The notes: generated by a model not told the origin, from the sequence alone. A stretch of 41,384 bases of DNA from Planctomyces sp. SH-PL62 (GCA_945893045.1 CAMDEA010000067.1:1-41384), one strand, 5' to 3'. Positions 7,042 to 16,168 are shown, numbered from the stretch's first letter. Translations and numbers: made by a program.

Positions 7042-8064
7042 ATGTCCCGCGTCCTGTCGATCATTGTTGTCCTGACTGCTTCCGTGGCGTTTGCGGACGA
7101 AGACGCCTCGCTCTCGCGCGAGAAGCTCACCGACTCGGTCACTCGCAGCGTGCGGTTGCTGGAAAAGGCGGCGAAGAATTATCCGGAGCATCGGGATTGC
7201 TTTGCTTGTCATCATCAGACGTTGCCGCTGCTGGGAATGAGCGAAGCGAAGCGGATCGGCATTGCGATTGATGAAACGGTGTTCGACGCGACGTTGGAAT
7301 TCACTCGAAAACACTTTGCGGATCGCACGGCTGCGATGCGCGAGGGACGGGGCATCGGCGGAGCGGCATTGACCGTGGGTTATGCGGCTTGGACGTTCGA
7401 CATCGCGAAACATTCTCCGTCGGACGAACTGCGGCAAGCGATGGCGATGTTCGTTGTGCAGCGGCAGGAACGGGACGGTCGCTGGAAGCCGAGTGCGATT
7501 CGTCCACCGGCCGAGCAATCACAGGTCAGCAACACCGTGCTCGCATTGCGAGTCTTGCAGCAGACAGGCTCGCTCGATGGCGAATGGTCGGTCACCGCCA
7601 GCGCTGCGGATCGGAGGGCACGCGAATGGCTCGCTCAACAGCCGTGCGAGTTGCAGGAAGATTTGGTCTTCCGGCTGTTGGGTTTGCAGTGGTTCGGCGG
7701 CTCAGCGGAAGAACGTTCGCACATCGTCGGACGGATCGTGAAGCGGCAGCGCGAGGATGGCGGCTGGAACGCGGAGGGAGTGCTTGACAGCGAAGCGTAT
7801 TCGACGGGGCAGACGCTGTTCGCGTTGCTCGACATCGGCACGCCTGCGGACGCTCCGGTCGTTCGCCGCGCGGCGGAATATCTGGCGAAGACGCAGCACG
7901 CCGACGGTTCGTGGTTCGTGGCCACGCGAGCCAAGCCGGTGCAGGTCTTCTTCGACAATGGCGACCCGCACGGCAAGAGCCAGTTCATTTCGATCGCCGC
8001 GACCGGGTTCAGCACGGCGGCGCTGGCGCGATATGTCGCGACCGTGTTTCCGAAACAACCGTGA
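7042..8064 (+). CDS. secreted alpha-toroid (prenyltransferase/squalene oxidase-repeat) protein with a CxxCH motif
   Basis: 340 residues. Signal peptide about 1-18 (MSRVLSIIVVLTASVAFA). The mature part contains repeated helical pairs with the Q.RQ.DG.W signature of the squalene-cyclase/prenyltransferase toroid: QRQERDGRWKPS, KRQREDGGWNAEG and KTQHADGSWFVATRA. No DxDD squalene-hopene cyclase motif is visible, so hopene synthesis is unlikely. Near the N-terminus CFACHH (Cys53, Cys56, His57) matches the haem c CxxCH motif. Planctomycetes have many exported toroid proteins of this kind with unknown role. Either a haem-binding exported protein or a chance Cys-Cys-His; no cytochrome domain flanks the motif. 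Confidence 0.8.
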   Translation: MSRVLSIIVVLTASVAFADEDASLSREKLTDSVTRSVRLLEKAAKNYPEHRDCFACHHQTLPLLGMSEAKRIGIAIDETVFDATLEFTRKHFADRTAAMREGRGIGGAALTVGYAAWTFDIAKHSPSDELRQAMAMFVVQRQERDGRWKPSAIRPPAEQSQVSNTVLALRVLQQTGSLDGEWSVTASAADRRAREWLAQQPCELQEDLVFRLLGLQWFGGSAEERSHIVGRIVKRQREDGGWNAEGVLDSEAYSTGQTLFALLDIGTPADAPVVRRAAEYLAKTQHADGSWFVATRAKPVQVFFDNGDPHGKSQFISIAATGFSTAALARYVATVFPKQP

Positions 8065-8123
8065 GTCGCGAGCGGGTCATTCCGATTGTGGCGGTTATGG
8101 CGTGGCCGACCACAAACCAATTT

Positions 8124-8254
8124 GGCGAGCGGGACGGCGTCAGCCCAAAGGGATTCACTTTGGAAAGTAGCAGGCACATTCCATGTGCCGTCAGCCTGAG
8201 AAATGCGGACGGCACATGGAATGTGCCTGCTACATTGACGCCGCCCCGCTCGCC
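8124..8254. repeat. REP doublet (GTAGCAGGCAC) inserted in another inverted repeat (GGCGAGCGG)
   Basis: The outer arms GGCGAGCGGGACGGCGTCA (8124-8142) and TGACGCCGCCCCGCTCGCC (8236-8254) belong to the family seen at 2089-2163. Between them lies a complete GTAG...CTAC element, 8167-8233, with hairpin GGCACAT-TCC-ATGTGCC in each arm. The outer element is split by the inner one. The whole precedes pilM by about 50 bp. Confidence 0.93.
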
Positions 8255-8305
8255 GGTCGTGTTTTTCTGGCGGCATGTTGCCAAAACGCGACCTATGTTG
8301 TGGAC

Positions 8306-9373
8306 ATGAAGCTCTCTTTCTCACGTCCGCGCGGTACGGCGATTGGTCTGCACCTTGGTCCTCGTTTTGCCACGATGGTCCAGGTGTCCGGGTCGGCGGA
8401 GCGCGCCGAGCTGACCGCGTTGGCTCAGGGCTTGCTGCCCGCTCGCGGCGAGTTGACCGATGAGGAATATGACGAACAAGTGGCCGCAACGCTCAAGCTG
8501 TTGACCAGCGAGCATGGCTTTCGCGGGCGACAAGTGGTGAGCTGCGTGCCGGCGGGTGACTTGCATCTGCAAAGCGTGCGGCTGCCGATGTTGCCGCCTG
8601 ATGAATTGGAAAGAGTCGTGCGTTTTGAAGCTCAGGAACGGTTGCCGTTCCCGGCCGCGAATGCCGAGTTGCGATACTTGCAGGCGGGGCAAATTCGGCA
8701 GGACGCCAACGTCAAACAAGAAGTGGTGCTGATGGCCTGTCAGCAGACGATGTTGCAGCGTCATTTGCGAATCCTCGAAAGCGCGGCGTTGGTTCCCGTC
8801 GCGATTGACGTCGAGCCCTGCGCCGTGCTGCGGGCCTTCCGGCATGGTCACAGCGAGAACAACGATCGCGTGGCCTATCTGCATCTGGGGGACCATCTGA
8901 CGACGGTGTTCATCGCGGACGGCGATGCGATTCTGTTTTTGAAGTACGTCGGCAGCGGCGGGCGTGAGATGGATCAAGCCGTCGCGAAGCATCTCGAACT
9001 CGAATTGCCGGAAGCGATGCGTTTGCGAGCGTCTGTCACGAATTCGGCAGTGCTGGATTCGCAGAGCGACGTGCATCGTTCGGTGATCGAAGCCATCCGG
9101 CCGCAGTTGGAAGCGCTCGCGTCCGAGTTGGAACTCTGCTTCCGTTACTTCATGGTCACGTTTCGCGGCCAGCAAGCCTCGAAGCTGATCGTCACCGGCT
9201 GCGAAGCGAGTCCGTGGTTGTCGGAATACATCGGCCATTCATTGTCGTACCCGGTCGAGGTCGGCAATCCGTTCGTGTCATTGACTCAGTCGCCAGAAAC
9301 CCCGGACGTGTCGGAACACCCCGGCCGCTGGGCTGCGGCGCTGGGATTGTCTCTGCGATCCATTGGTGCCTGA
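8306..9373 (+). CDS. pilM: PilM-like actin-fold ATPase of type IV pilus/type II secretion machinery
   Basis: 355 residues from the ATG at 8306. A frame opening at 8183 reads through the inverted repeat and is rejected. The N-terminus (GTAIGLHLGPRFATMVQVSG) is the phosphate-1 region of the actin-like PilM fold. QSVRLPMLPPDELERVVRFEAQERLPFP is the PilM signature helix, followed by the VALMACQQ-type strand (VVLMACQQTM) and DVEPCAVLRAF. Cytoplasmic partner that binds the PilN N-terminus at the inner membrane. It heads an M-N-O-P-Q order. Separation from pilN by 338 bp of palindromes is unusual, as these genes normally abut. Confidence 0.87.
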   Translation: MKLSFSRPRGTAIGLHLGPRFATMVQVSGSAERAELTALAQGLLPARGELTDEEYDEQVAATLKLLTSEHGFRGRQVVSCVPAGDLHLQSVRLPMLPPDELERVVRFEAQERLPFPAANAELRYLQAGQIRQDANVKQEVVLMACQQTMLQRHLRILESAALVPVAIDVEPCAVLRAFRHGHSENNDRVAYLHLGDHLTTVFIADGDAILFLKYVGSGGREMDQAVAKHLELELPEAMRLRASVTNSAVLDSQSDVHRSVIEAIRPQLEALASELELCFRYFMVTFRGQQASKLIVTGCEASPWLSEYIGHSLSYPVEVGNPFVSLTQSPETPDVSEHPGRWAAALGLSLRSIGA

Positions 9374-9426
9374 TCTGAATCCTTGAAATGTCCTGATACT
9401 CACGAATTCCAAGCCTTTGGTTTGGT

Positions 9427-9653
9427 CCCCATCCAGCTCGTCTGGATGGAACCAGAGATGGAGTGCTAACCCGACAGCAATTTGCTTTGCCAGACCCCAT
9501 CCAGCTCGCCTGGATGGTGAATCAGATACTTGAGCGATTGCCACCCGGCGATCTGCTTCACCATCCGCGCGAGGCGGATGGGGTCTGAAGGCCGAGAAAT
9601 GGTCGTTGGTTAGCTCACCATCGTGCGCTCCATCCAGGCAAGCTGGATGGGGG
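9427..9653. repeat. two nested pairs of CCATCCAG hairpins between pilM and pilN
   Basis: Four 21-bp hairpins: 9429-9449, 9497-9517, 9561-9581 and 9630-9650. Stems are CCATCCAG/CTGGATGG in three, and CCATCCGC/GCGGATGG in the third, a two-base-pair compensated change. Loops on a common strand read CTCGT, CTCGC, CTCGC, CTTGC. The outer pair is flanked by GGTC/GG and the inner pair by GACC/GGTC and GTGAA/TTCAC extensions. This fills a 338-bp gap in what should be one operon. Not a CRISPR: repeats are inverted and spacing is irregular. Confidence 0.88.
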
Positions 9654-9711
9654 CGGAATCGTTCCGCACCGGAAACTCGTGATCGTCAGCAAATCTGAAA
9701 TCTTAGAACTC

Positions 9712-10443
9712 ATGGTTCCGTCGATCGACTTTCTGCCAGCCACTTATCACCTCCAGCGTCAGCGCGAGCACAAGACGCTGTGGCGGCGGATGATGGTGTT
9801 TTTCTTTCTGGCTCTGGCGATGCTGGGGACTTGGCAGCAGCGACAGATTCGCCGTAAGTTGGAAGCACGCCGCGAGGAGTTGCAGACGAAGGCTCAGGGG
9901 TTGATGCAGGCGGTGCCCGCGAAATCCAAGGTGACTCAGGAGCTTAAGGATCTGGAAACGAAGTCGCTGTTGTTGACGACTCTGGAACTGCGCGTGCCGA
10001 TGACGCGCGTGCTTTCGTCCGTGACGAAGTCGCTGCCCGAAATGGTCAGCTTGAATGAATGCCAGGCGGAAGCCGGGTTGATGGAAAGTTCCGGTGCCGC
10101 GCTCCCGGCGGTTGGTTCCGCTCCGGTAAGCAAAGAGAAACCGCCTCCGTTTGAAGCGGACCTCGCCGAACTTCGCAACGCGACCAGCCGTTCCGCGACG
10201 ATGGTGACGCTCAGCGGAATCGCGCCGGATGACTTGGCGATTTCGCAGTATCTGGTCGCCTTACGCGAGACGAAGTTGTTCGAGCGCGTCACGCTGGCAT
10301 TCACCGGACAACATCAGGTGCGCGGTGAGAACTGGCGCAACTTTCAAATCAAGTTGCAGGTGAAAAAGCCGGAGACTTGGCTCGATCGCCTGCCGGCGGC
10401 GAATCCGCGCGTCGTCCAAATTCAAGGAGGAGCGGCGCAATGA
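9712..10443 (+). CDS. pilN: PilN-like inner-membrane assembly protein
   Basis: 243 residues from the ATG at 9712 (MVPSIDFLPATYHLQ); an upstream in-frame GTG at 9679 is less likely because the conserved PilN N-terminus (IDFLP.. for INLLP) starts here. One transmembrane helix at about 28-43 (MMVFFFLALAMLGTW), a coiled-coil-like basic stretch (residues 45-75), then a periplasmic ferredoxin-like domain. The N-terminal cytoplasmic motif is the PilM docking site in the known PilM-PilN complex. The TGA overlaps the pilO ATG (ATGA at 10440-10443), indicating translational coupling. Confidence 0.8.
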   Translation: MVPSIDFLPATYHLQRQREHKTLWRRMMVFFFLALAMLGTWQQRQIRRKLEARREELQTKAQGLMQAVPAKSKVTQELKDLETKSLLLTTLELRVPMTRVLSSVTKSLPEMVSLNECQAEAGLMESSGAALPAVGSAPVSKEKPPPFEADLAELRNATSRSATMVTLSGIAPDDLAISQYLVALRETKLFERVTLAFTGQHQVRGENWRNFQIKLQVKKPETWLDRLPAANPRVVQIQGGAAQ

Positions 10444-11039
10444 AAGACTCTCTGAAACGAGACAACCTGCTGACGATCGTGGGGACCGTCTTGACGGTCG
10501 GTTTCTTCGTGTTGGTGGTGTACCTGCCGGGCGAACGAGCCTGCCAGGCGGCGCGGAGTGAAATCACCATCGCGAACCGCACAATTGATGCAACGCCGAC
10601 GCTCATCCTGGAAGCCGCACAGCTCGAACAGAAGCGAGGCGAGCGTCTCGAAGCGTTGCGAAAACTCGACCGCTTGCTGGATGACGAACACGAATTGCAT
10701 GGCGTGGTGCAGAAGGTCGCCAACCTGGCGCACTCGGCGGGACTGAAGATGGACCGCATCCAACCGCAACCGGCGATCAATCGTGAGACGTATCGAGTCG
10801 TGCCGTTCCAGGTGACGATCTCCGGCAACTTCCGCCGCATCGCGCAGTTGCTGCACGGCCTGGAATCTCAGCCAACACTGTTCTCCGTCGAGCGGTTCAT
10901 CTTGAAGTGTGAATCTGAGCAAGCCAGCGAGGCCTTGAAAGCTGACCTGACCTTCTCGGTCTTCGTAAAACGGGCAAGCTTTGCGGGTTTTGCCGAAAAG
11001 AACGACAGCCCGAATCAAACTAAAGCCGATGAATCTTGA
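10440..11039 (+). CDS. pilO: PilO-like inner-membrane assembly protein
   Basis: 199 residues starting in the ATGA overlap with pilN. Single N-terminal membrane helix at about 11-29 (LLTIVGTVLTVGFFVLVVYL), then helical periplasmic coiled coil (about 35-90) and a ferredoxin-like domain with the PilO pattern VPFQVTISGNFRRIAQLLHGLESQPTLFSVERFIL. PilO forms heterodimers with PilN and links the inner-membrane platform to PilP and the secretin. Length matches the family. Confidence 0.82.
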   Translation: MKDSLKRDNLLTIVGTVLTVGFFVLVVYLPGERACQAARSEITIANRTIDATPTLILEAAQLEQKRGERLEALRKLDRLLDDEHELHGVVQKVANLAHSAGLKMDRIQPQPAINRETYRVVPFQVTISGNFRRIAQLLHGLESQPTLFSVERFILKCESEQASEALKADLTFSVFVKRASFAGFAEKNDSPNQTKADES

Positions 11040-11055
11040 AAGTCCCCGATGGCTA

Positions 11056-11122
11056 GTGAGCGGCGTGGCGCTAGCCGCCGGTTTTTCACCACGACACCGG
11101 TGACTAGCGCCATTCCGCTCAC
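11056..11122. repeat. inverted repeat between pilO and pilP
   Basis: GTGAGCGGCGTGGCGCTAGCCGCCGGT from 11056 pairs imperfectly with ACCGGTGACTAGCGCCATTCCGCTCAC ending at 11122. It interrupts the pil cluster at a junction that is usually tight. Confidence 0.85.
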
Positions 11123-11141
11123 AAAACATGTTTAGCAGATC

Positions 11142-11813
11142 ATGAACCTCTCCAAATTCTTTCAGCAACTCGCGCGTGACATGAAAGCCAGCGCCGCCAA
11201 GACGGGGGTGCTGGGCGTGTTGTTGCTCGTCGGGTTGTATTTCTGGCTGCCGCCATTGCTGAGCGCGTTCTCGGGAAGCTCGATGGCCACAGCAGCCACG
11301 TCTGCAACCGTGGCGAGCAGTCCGGCAGCGACAGTGCCGAGCAGTTCGCCGGCGGCCACGGGCACAGCCAGCTCCACACCGAACCCCACCACGACGGCCA
11401 AGCAACCGCACGACAGCGCGGTCATCACCAAATTGCTTCACGAGCATCCTCTGATGCAACCGGTCAGCGCCGAGGAGATCCCCGAGAAGCCGTTTGGTCT
11501 GGATTACGATTCGATGCCTCTGCCGGTGGAGATGGTCGAGGACTCGCTCGCCGAACCTCCGCCACCGCCGTCGAAACCGAAGCCTCCGCCGATTGAGAAG
11601 CTTGATGGACTCACACTGAAGAGCACGCTCGTCGGCCCCACTCGTCGAGCGGCGATGATCAACAACCGGCTGTTCCAAGAGGGGCAGATGGTGCCGTGGA
11701 AAGACAAACAACTGCGGCTGGAGTCGGTGACACGCAAATCGGTGACGCTGACAGACGGCTCGCAGAGTTGGCAATTAACGTTGAAGGACTCGCGCGGCGA
11801 GTCGAATGAATAG
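11142..11813 (+). CDS. PilP/GspC-like periplasmic linker protein (divergent)
   Basis: 223 residues. Short cytoplasmic N-terminus, a membrane helix at about 22-43 (TGVLGVLLLVGLYFWLPPLL), a long Ala/Ser/Thr/Pro low-complexity periplasmic stretch (about 45-95) and a PPPPPSKPKPPP tract near 145. The C-terminal 60 residues are a small beta domain (LKSTLVGPTRRAAMINNRLFQEGQMV... through VTLTDGSQSWQLTL), the pattern of the HR domain of PilP/GspC, which binds secretin N-domains. Position between pilO and the secretin gene supports the PilP role; sequence alone would be weak. pilQ starts 33 bp downstream. Confidence 0.68.
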   Translation: MNLSKFFQQLARDMKASAAKTGVLGVLLLVGLYFWLPPLLSAFSGSSMATAATSATVASSPAATVPSSSPAATGTASSTPNPTTTAKQPHDSAVITKLLHEHPLMQPVSAEEIPEKPFGLDYDSMPLPVEMVEDSLAEPPPPPSKPKPPPIEKLDGLTLKSTLVGPTRRAAMINNRLFQEGQMVPWKDKQLRLESVTRKSVTLTDGSQSWQLTLKDSRGESNE

Positions 11814-11846
11814 ACCAGACAAAGCCCAGTCAGGGACGACGGCGGC

Positions 11847-14423
11847 ATGGCGAATACACCTCTCAAGACAGCCTCGCGAGCAATGTGCCTCGCCACGTTC
11901 CTCGTGGTGGGCTTCTCCGCGTGGGTGCTTACGACGCAGGGATCGCAGCCGCGCTCCAGCGTGTCAAACACCAATGCGCCGCGCAATGTCTCGTTCGCCG
12001 CGGTGACTGCGGCCGCGCCGGCCGACATGCTTTCCGCCAATGCGAAGATCGCACCGCGCCGCCGACTGGATGCCGACAACGCTCGGCCCGATATCGAGAG
12101 AGTGGACGATTCGTATTTTGACGAACGCGCAGAACCTGCGCGGCTCGCTAAATCGGAAAGTCATTCGCAACCGCGCATTCAGCCGGACCTCGCGCGGTTG
12201 TCCAATCGTCCGCAGGACTCTGTCGCGCACGATTTTTTCGATGAGCACGACGCGGTCGGCGACGAAGCCATTCGTCAGTCACGACCGGCACGCACCAACA
12301 GCCGGCCCGCGGCCGTCTTCCGCCCGGCGGACGTGTTGCCGAGTTCCGAAGCGTCGCGCGTGGAAACGCAACTCACCGCTATGCAGCGTCAACTCCTGCA
12401 ACTTGCGCAGGCGCAATCCGAACAAAAAACGGGAGACCAACAGCGTGCTCTCGAACTGCTGGAACAAATCCAGCAGCAGAAGCAAAGCGATCAAATCGAC
12501 AAGCTCTTGCAGGAATTGAAGGAGTCGCGGCAAAAAGCCCCAGCCGATCCCGCCAAGTCTGGTGCTCCCAAACTCGACGCAGCGGAGGCAGACAAGGCTT
12601 TGGAACCTCCCGCGGACGAGCAGCCAGCGCCGCCGAGGAAGGCCGGTTTGATGCAGGCCAAGCCGGCCGGCAACAACAACGAGCGGTTTGAATCCATCGA
12701 GTTTCAAGACGCGGACATCAGCGAAGCGTTGGCCATGCTCGGCCAGCTTTCGGGAATGAACATTCTGATTGGCCGCGGTGTCTCCGGCCGGGTGCCCGCC
12801 ATCAATTTGCAAAACATCACCGCCGAACAAGCACTCGACGCGATCACCAAGTCGCTGGGTTACGTCTACGAACGGGACGAGAACTTCGTCTTCGTCTGGA
12901 CCAGTGCCGATGCGCAGGCTCGCAAGCAGGCGGCGCGCAAGAGCGTCTCGAAGGTCTATCGTCCGCGCTACGTCAGCGTCAAAGATCTGCAAACGCTCGT
13001 GACCCCCTTGCTTTCGAAGCCGGGCGGGTTGATCGCGGTCACCAACCCAGCGGACATGGGGCTCGAAGAATCGAAATCGAAGGTCGGCGGCAACAGCCTG
13101 GCTCAAACCGACGCACTCCTGGTGATCGACTTCCCGGAAGTGATCGCTCAGATTGATGCCATCTTCTGCGACATCGACATTCCGCCGGCGCAGGTGGTCA
13201 TCGAGGCCATGATCCTAAGCGTCAAGCTGACCGACTCGATGAAATTAGGAGTCAACTTCGCACTGCTCGACAAGCAGCACAAGCAGCTTGTCACCTCTGG
13301 TAGCGGCGCGCAGATCAACAGCAACGTCGGCTTTCCGGTCAAAGACACCTTGATTGCTGGCGGAACGGCGATGGGCGAATTCATCACCGGCACCTCCGGA
13401 CTGAGGTATGGCTTCCTGCAAGGGGATCTGTCCGGATTCGTCGAGGCATTGGAGACTCTGGCAGAAACCAGCGTCGTTGCCTCGCCCAGTGTCCGCGTGC
13501 TCAACAAGCAACGAGCCGAACTCATCATCGGCCAACGCTTAGGCTACAAGACCGTCACTCAAAACGGGGCGCAGTCGGTGGAGAACATCAACTTCCTGGA
13601 AGTCGGGACCAAGCTCTTGATTCGTCCGTTTGTCGCAGAGGACGGTTTAGTTCGCATGGAAATCCACCCGGAACGTTCCGACGGTCGGATCAACGAACAA
13701 GGCTTGCCGGAATCGCGCACGACTGAAGTCACTTCCAACGTCATGGTGCGTGACGGTTCGACAATCGTGATCGGCGGACTGATTGAAGAGCAGGCCAACC
13801 AGACCCAATCGCGGATTCCTGGTTTGGGCGCGCTGCCCGTTGTCGGCAATCTCTTCAAGAACAAAGCCAACGACACCAATCGCACCGAATTGATCGTGCT
13901 CATCACCCCCCGCATCGTGCAGGACTTCGATGCGGAATACGAAGGAAACGTCTCCCTCGCCGAGAACGAACGCCGGCACCAGGACTTCCGTGACAAACTC
14001 TCACCGATCAATCGCAACAACTTGGCTCGCGTCGAATACGAACGGGCCGCGCGCTACTTTGAGGAGGGAGACGCGAACCGCGCGAAACGCCATATCGACG
14101 AATCGCTGCGACACAACCGCAACGACCTCGACTCGATCCGCCTGCGCGATCAGATTGCTGCTGCTCTCACCGACAAGAACTGGTTCAAGAAACTCCGCCG
14201 CAAGCCGCCGATCGAATACCACCGCGTTCCTTCGGCACCCACTTCGACACCCGTTTCGCCGCCCGCATCGCCGCTAAATGGCGAAGCGACTTTCGAGCAA
14301 GAGATCCCCGTTCTGTCGCCAGCTCCCCTCATGCCGGTCCCACCGGTTCCCGCGGCGGCCCCGGAAGAGCTCCCGTCACCTCCACCGCCAGCCAGTGACG
14401 CCGCCGCCACGAAGGCCGAGTAG
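11847..14423 (+). CDS. pilQ: PilQ-like secretin (outer-membrane channel)
   Basis: 858 residues. Export segment near the N-terminus (about 11-30), then a long disordered and Gln-rich coiled-coil stretch to about 265. STN/N-type domain about 280-350 (FESIEFQDADISEALAMLGQ, IGRGVSGRVPAINL), a second N domain about 370-450 (VYRPRYVSVKDLQTL), and the secretin channel about 450-690 with VVASPSVRVLNKQRAELIIGQ, SDGRINEQGLP, MVRDGSTIVIGGLI and TELIVLITPRIV. After the channel comes a helical, TPR-like piece (about 725-770, YERAARYFEEGDANRAKRHIDESL) and a Pro-rich tail. The extra C-terminal TPR-like part is not typical of PilQ. Forms the multimeric outer-membrane gate for the PilMNOP platform; no pilin or PilB/T gene is in the window. 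Confidence 0.9.
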   Translation: MANTPLKTASRAMCLATFLVVGFSAWVLTTQGSQPRSSVSNTNAPRNVSFAAVTAAAPADMLSANAKIAPRRRLDADNARPDIERVDDSYFDERAEPARLAKSESHSQPRIQPDLARLSNRPQDSVAHDFFDEHDAVGDEAIRQSRPARTNSRPAAVFRPADVLPSSEASRVETQLTAMQRQLLQLAQAQSEQKTGDQQRALELLEQIQQQKQSDQIDKLLQELKESRQKAPADPAKSGAPKLDAAEADKALEPPADEQPAPPRKAGLMQAKPAGNNNERFESIEFQDADISEALAMLGQLSGMNILIGRGVSGRVPAINLQNITAEQALDAITKSLGYVYERDENFVFVWTSADAQARKQAARKSVSKVYRPRYVSVKDLQTLVTPLLSKPGGLIAVTNPADMGLEESKSKVGGNSLAQTDALLVIDFPEVIAQIDAIFCDIDIPPAQVVIEAMILSVKLTDSMKLGVNFALLDKQHKQLVTSGSGAQINSNVGFPVKDTLIAGGTAMGEFITGTSGLRYGFLQGDLSGFVEALETLAETSVVASPSVRVLNKQRAELIIGQRLGYKTVTQNGAQSVENINFLEVGTKLLIRPFVAEDGLVRMEIHPERSDGRINEQGLPESRTTEVTSNVMVRDGSTIVIGGLIEEQANQTQSRIPGLGALPVVGNLFKNKANDTNRTELIVLITPRIVQDFDAEYEGNVSLAENERRHQDFRDKLSPINRNNLARVEYERAARYFEEGDANRAKRHIDESLRHNRNDLDSIRLRDQIAAALTDKNWFKKLRRKPPIEYHRVPSAPTSTPVSPPASPLNGEATFEQEIPVLSPAPLMPVPPVPAAAPEELPSPPPPASDAAATKAE

Positions 14424-14585
14424 TCGCAGGAATCCGCCACGATTCTTGGCGGGTGTCGCGAGGCCGGTTTATCATGCGCCGCCCAACGCTGCGGGCCGCG
14501 GTCGCGTAGACACGCCAACCAACGCGCGGGCCGAACCTGACCCCGGCCGGGTACGTTTCAACATGGAGAAAAGGAAAGGTGCATC

Positions 14586-16109
14586 ATGCGACGGCTCAGC
14601 ACACACGTTTCGTGGATTGTGGGAGTAGTGGGGATCGTCTGTCTGGCGATCAATTTTTCGGACGTGCTGCCGCGTCGCGTGGTGACGGCGGCTCCGGGAG
14701 CGGCTGATGCTCGGAAGTTATCGGTGACGTTCCGCGAGGTGGCTCGTGACGTGTTGCCCAGCATCGTCGCCATTGAAACTCGCGGCAAAGCGGCCGCGAT
14801 GAACGGCGTCGATCCCGATGACGACGAGAATCCGCTCAATGAGCTCTTCAAACAGAACCCGCAGTTCCGCGAGTTCTTCCGCGAGCGGAAGGGACAGCGT
14901 GAGGCTCCGCGCACGACGCGCGGCATGGGTTCGGGATTCATCATCGACGAAGCGGGCATCGTGCTGACCAACAGCCATGTCGTGCGCGGCGCGGATGAGG
15001 TCAATGTCCGTCTGCATGACGGGCACAATTACGTCGCCACCGAAGTCAAAATGGATGACAACTCCGACATCGCCGTGTTGCGCATCAAGGATGCGAAGAA
15101 TCTGAAGGCGCTCCGACTCGGCGACAGCGACACGGCCGAGATCGGCGACTGGGTGTTGGCGGTCGGCAATCCGTTTGACGTCGGCATGACGGTCACGGCC
15201 GGCATCATCAGCGCCAAGAGCCGTGGCCTGGGGATTGCCCGCCGCGAAGACTTTTTGCAAACCGATGCCGCGATCAATCCCGGTAATAGCGGCGGGCCGC
15301 TGCTGAATCTGGATGGCGATGTGATCGGCATCAACACCGCCATCAGCAGTCGCAGCGGTGGCTCCGAAGGGATTGGCTTCGCGATTCCGGTCAACATGGT
15401 GAAATGGATCAGCCAGCAACTCATCACGCACGGCAAGGTCCGTCGAGCCTATCTCGGCATTCAAATTCAACCGCTGACCTCCGCCCTATCGCGGAGCTTG
15501 AAGCTCGACGGCGTGGACGGCGCGCTCATCGCGCGGATCGGACCTGATTCGCCGGCCGCCAATGCCAAGCTGCAAGAGGGGGATGTCATTCTGGAACTCA
15601 ACGGTCGCAAGGTCGCGACCACCCAGATGCTGCAAGCCGTGGTCGAACGCCTGGAGATCGACAAGATCTATAAAGCTCTGATCGTTCGCGACGGAGCGAA
15701 GTTGGAAGTCCCGATCACCGTGCGTGAGATGCCCGAAAACTTCCTCGCGGGTGGTGGCCGGCCGGGTAATGGAGATGGCCGAGGGCGACAGAACCCGCAG
15801 CCCAAAGAAGAATCCTTCAATGCACTCGGATTACAGGTCAAAGAATTGACCGAGAGCGCGGCGAAAGAACTCGGCTTTGAAGACAAGGTCGCGGGGGTCG
15901 TGGTCAGCGGAGTCGATCCCAACAGCGCCGCCGCTCAAGCAGGCATCGCCGTCGGACAAGTGATCGAGAAATTCGGCGGCAAGAAGATCGCCTCGCTGAA
16001 GGAGTTCGACGAGGCCCTCAAGACCGCGTCGCTCAAGGACGGAGTCACGCTGCTGATTAGCAGTCCGACCGGCAAGTCCTTCGTCGTCGTGCAGAGCGAC
16101 GGCAAGTAG
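14586..16109 (+). CDS. HtrA/DegP-family serine protease with two PDZ domains
   Basis: 507 residues. Signal/anchor sequence at about 8-25. Trypsin-like domain with complete triad: His131 (TNSHVV), Asp161 (NSDIAVL), Ser235 (GNSGGPLL). First PDZ about 285-375 (AYLGIQIQPLTSAL..., GDVILELNGRKV), second about 405-500 (GLQVKELTESAAKELGF, GVDPNSAAAQAGIAVGQVIEKFGGKKI). A Gly/Arg-rich linker (about 385-400) separates the PDZ domains. Periplasmic quality-control protease/chaperone. The ATG at 14586 has AAAGG 7 bp upstream. The 162-bp gap after pilQ holds no inverted repeat and may contain its own promoter. Confidence 0.93.
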   Translation: MRRLSTHVSWIVGVVGIVCLAINFSDVLPRRVVTAAPGAADARKLSVTFREVARDVLPSIVAIETRGKAAAMNGVDPDDDENPLNELFKQNPQFREFFRERKGQREAPRTTRGMGSGFIIDEAGIVLTNSHVVRGADEVNVRLHDGHNYVATEVKMDDNSDIAVLRIKDAKNLKALRLGDSDTAEIGDWVLAVGNPFDVGMTVTAGIISAKSRGLGIARREDFLQTDAAINPGNSGGPLLNLDGDVIGINTAISSRSGGSEGIGFAIPVNMVKWISQQLITHGKVRRAYLGIQIQPLTSALSRSLKLDGVDGALIARIGPDSPAANAKLQEGDVILELNGRKVATTQMLQAVVERLEIDKIYKALIVRDGAKLEVPITVREMPENFLAGGGRPGNGDGRGRQNPQPKEESFNALGLQVKELTESAAKELGFEDKVAGVVVSGVDPNSAAAQAGIAVGQVIEKFGGKKIASLKEFDEALKTASLKDGVTLLISSPTGKSFVVVQSDGK

Positions 16110-16117
16110 CCGAATTT

Positions 16118-16168
16118 GTAGTTCGGACGCCTACGTCCGAACGGCCCGGACGTAGGCGTCCGGGCTAC
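16118..16168. repeat. GTAG...CTAC REP doublet with compensated stem
   Basis: Left arm GTAG + TTCGGACG-CCTA-CGTCCGAA. Right arm, read on its own strand, GTAG + CCCGGACG-CCTA-CGTCCGGG. The first two base pairs of the stem differ between arms but both arms still pair internally, so the short hairpin is the conserved unit. It lies between convergent genes. Confidence 0.94.

Noticed and set aside
9429..9650. CRISPR array
   Set aside because: Units are palindromic, occur in inverted pairs and have irregular spacing; no cas genes.
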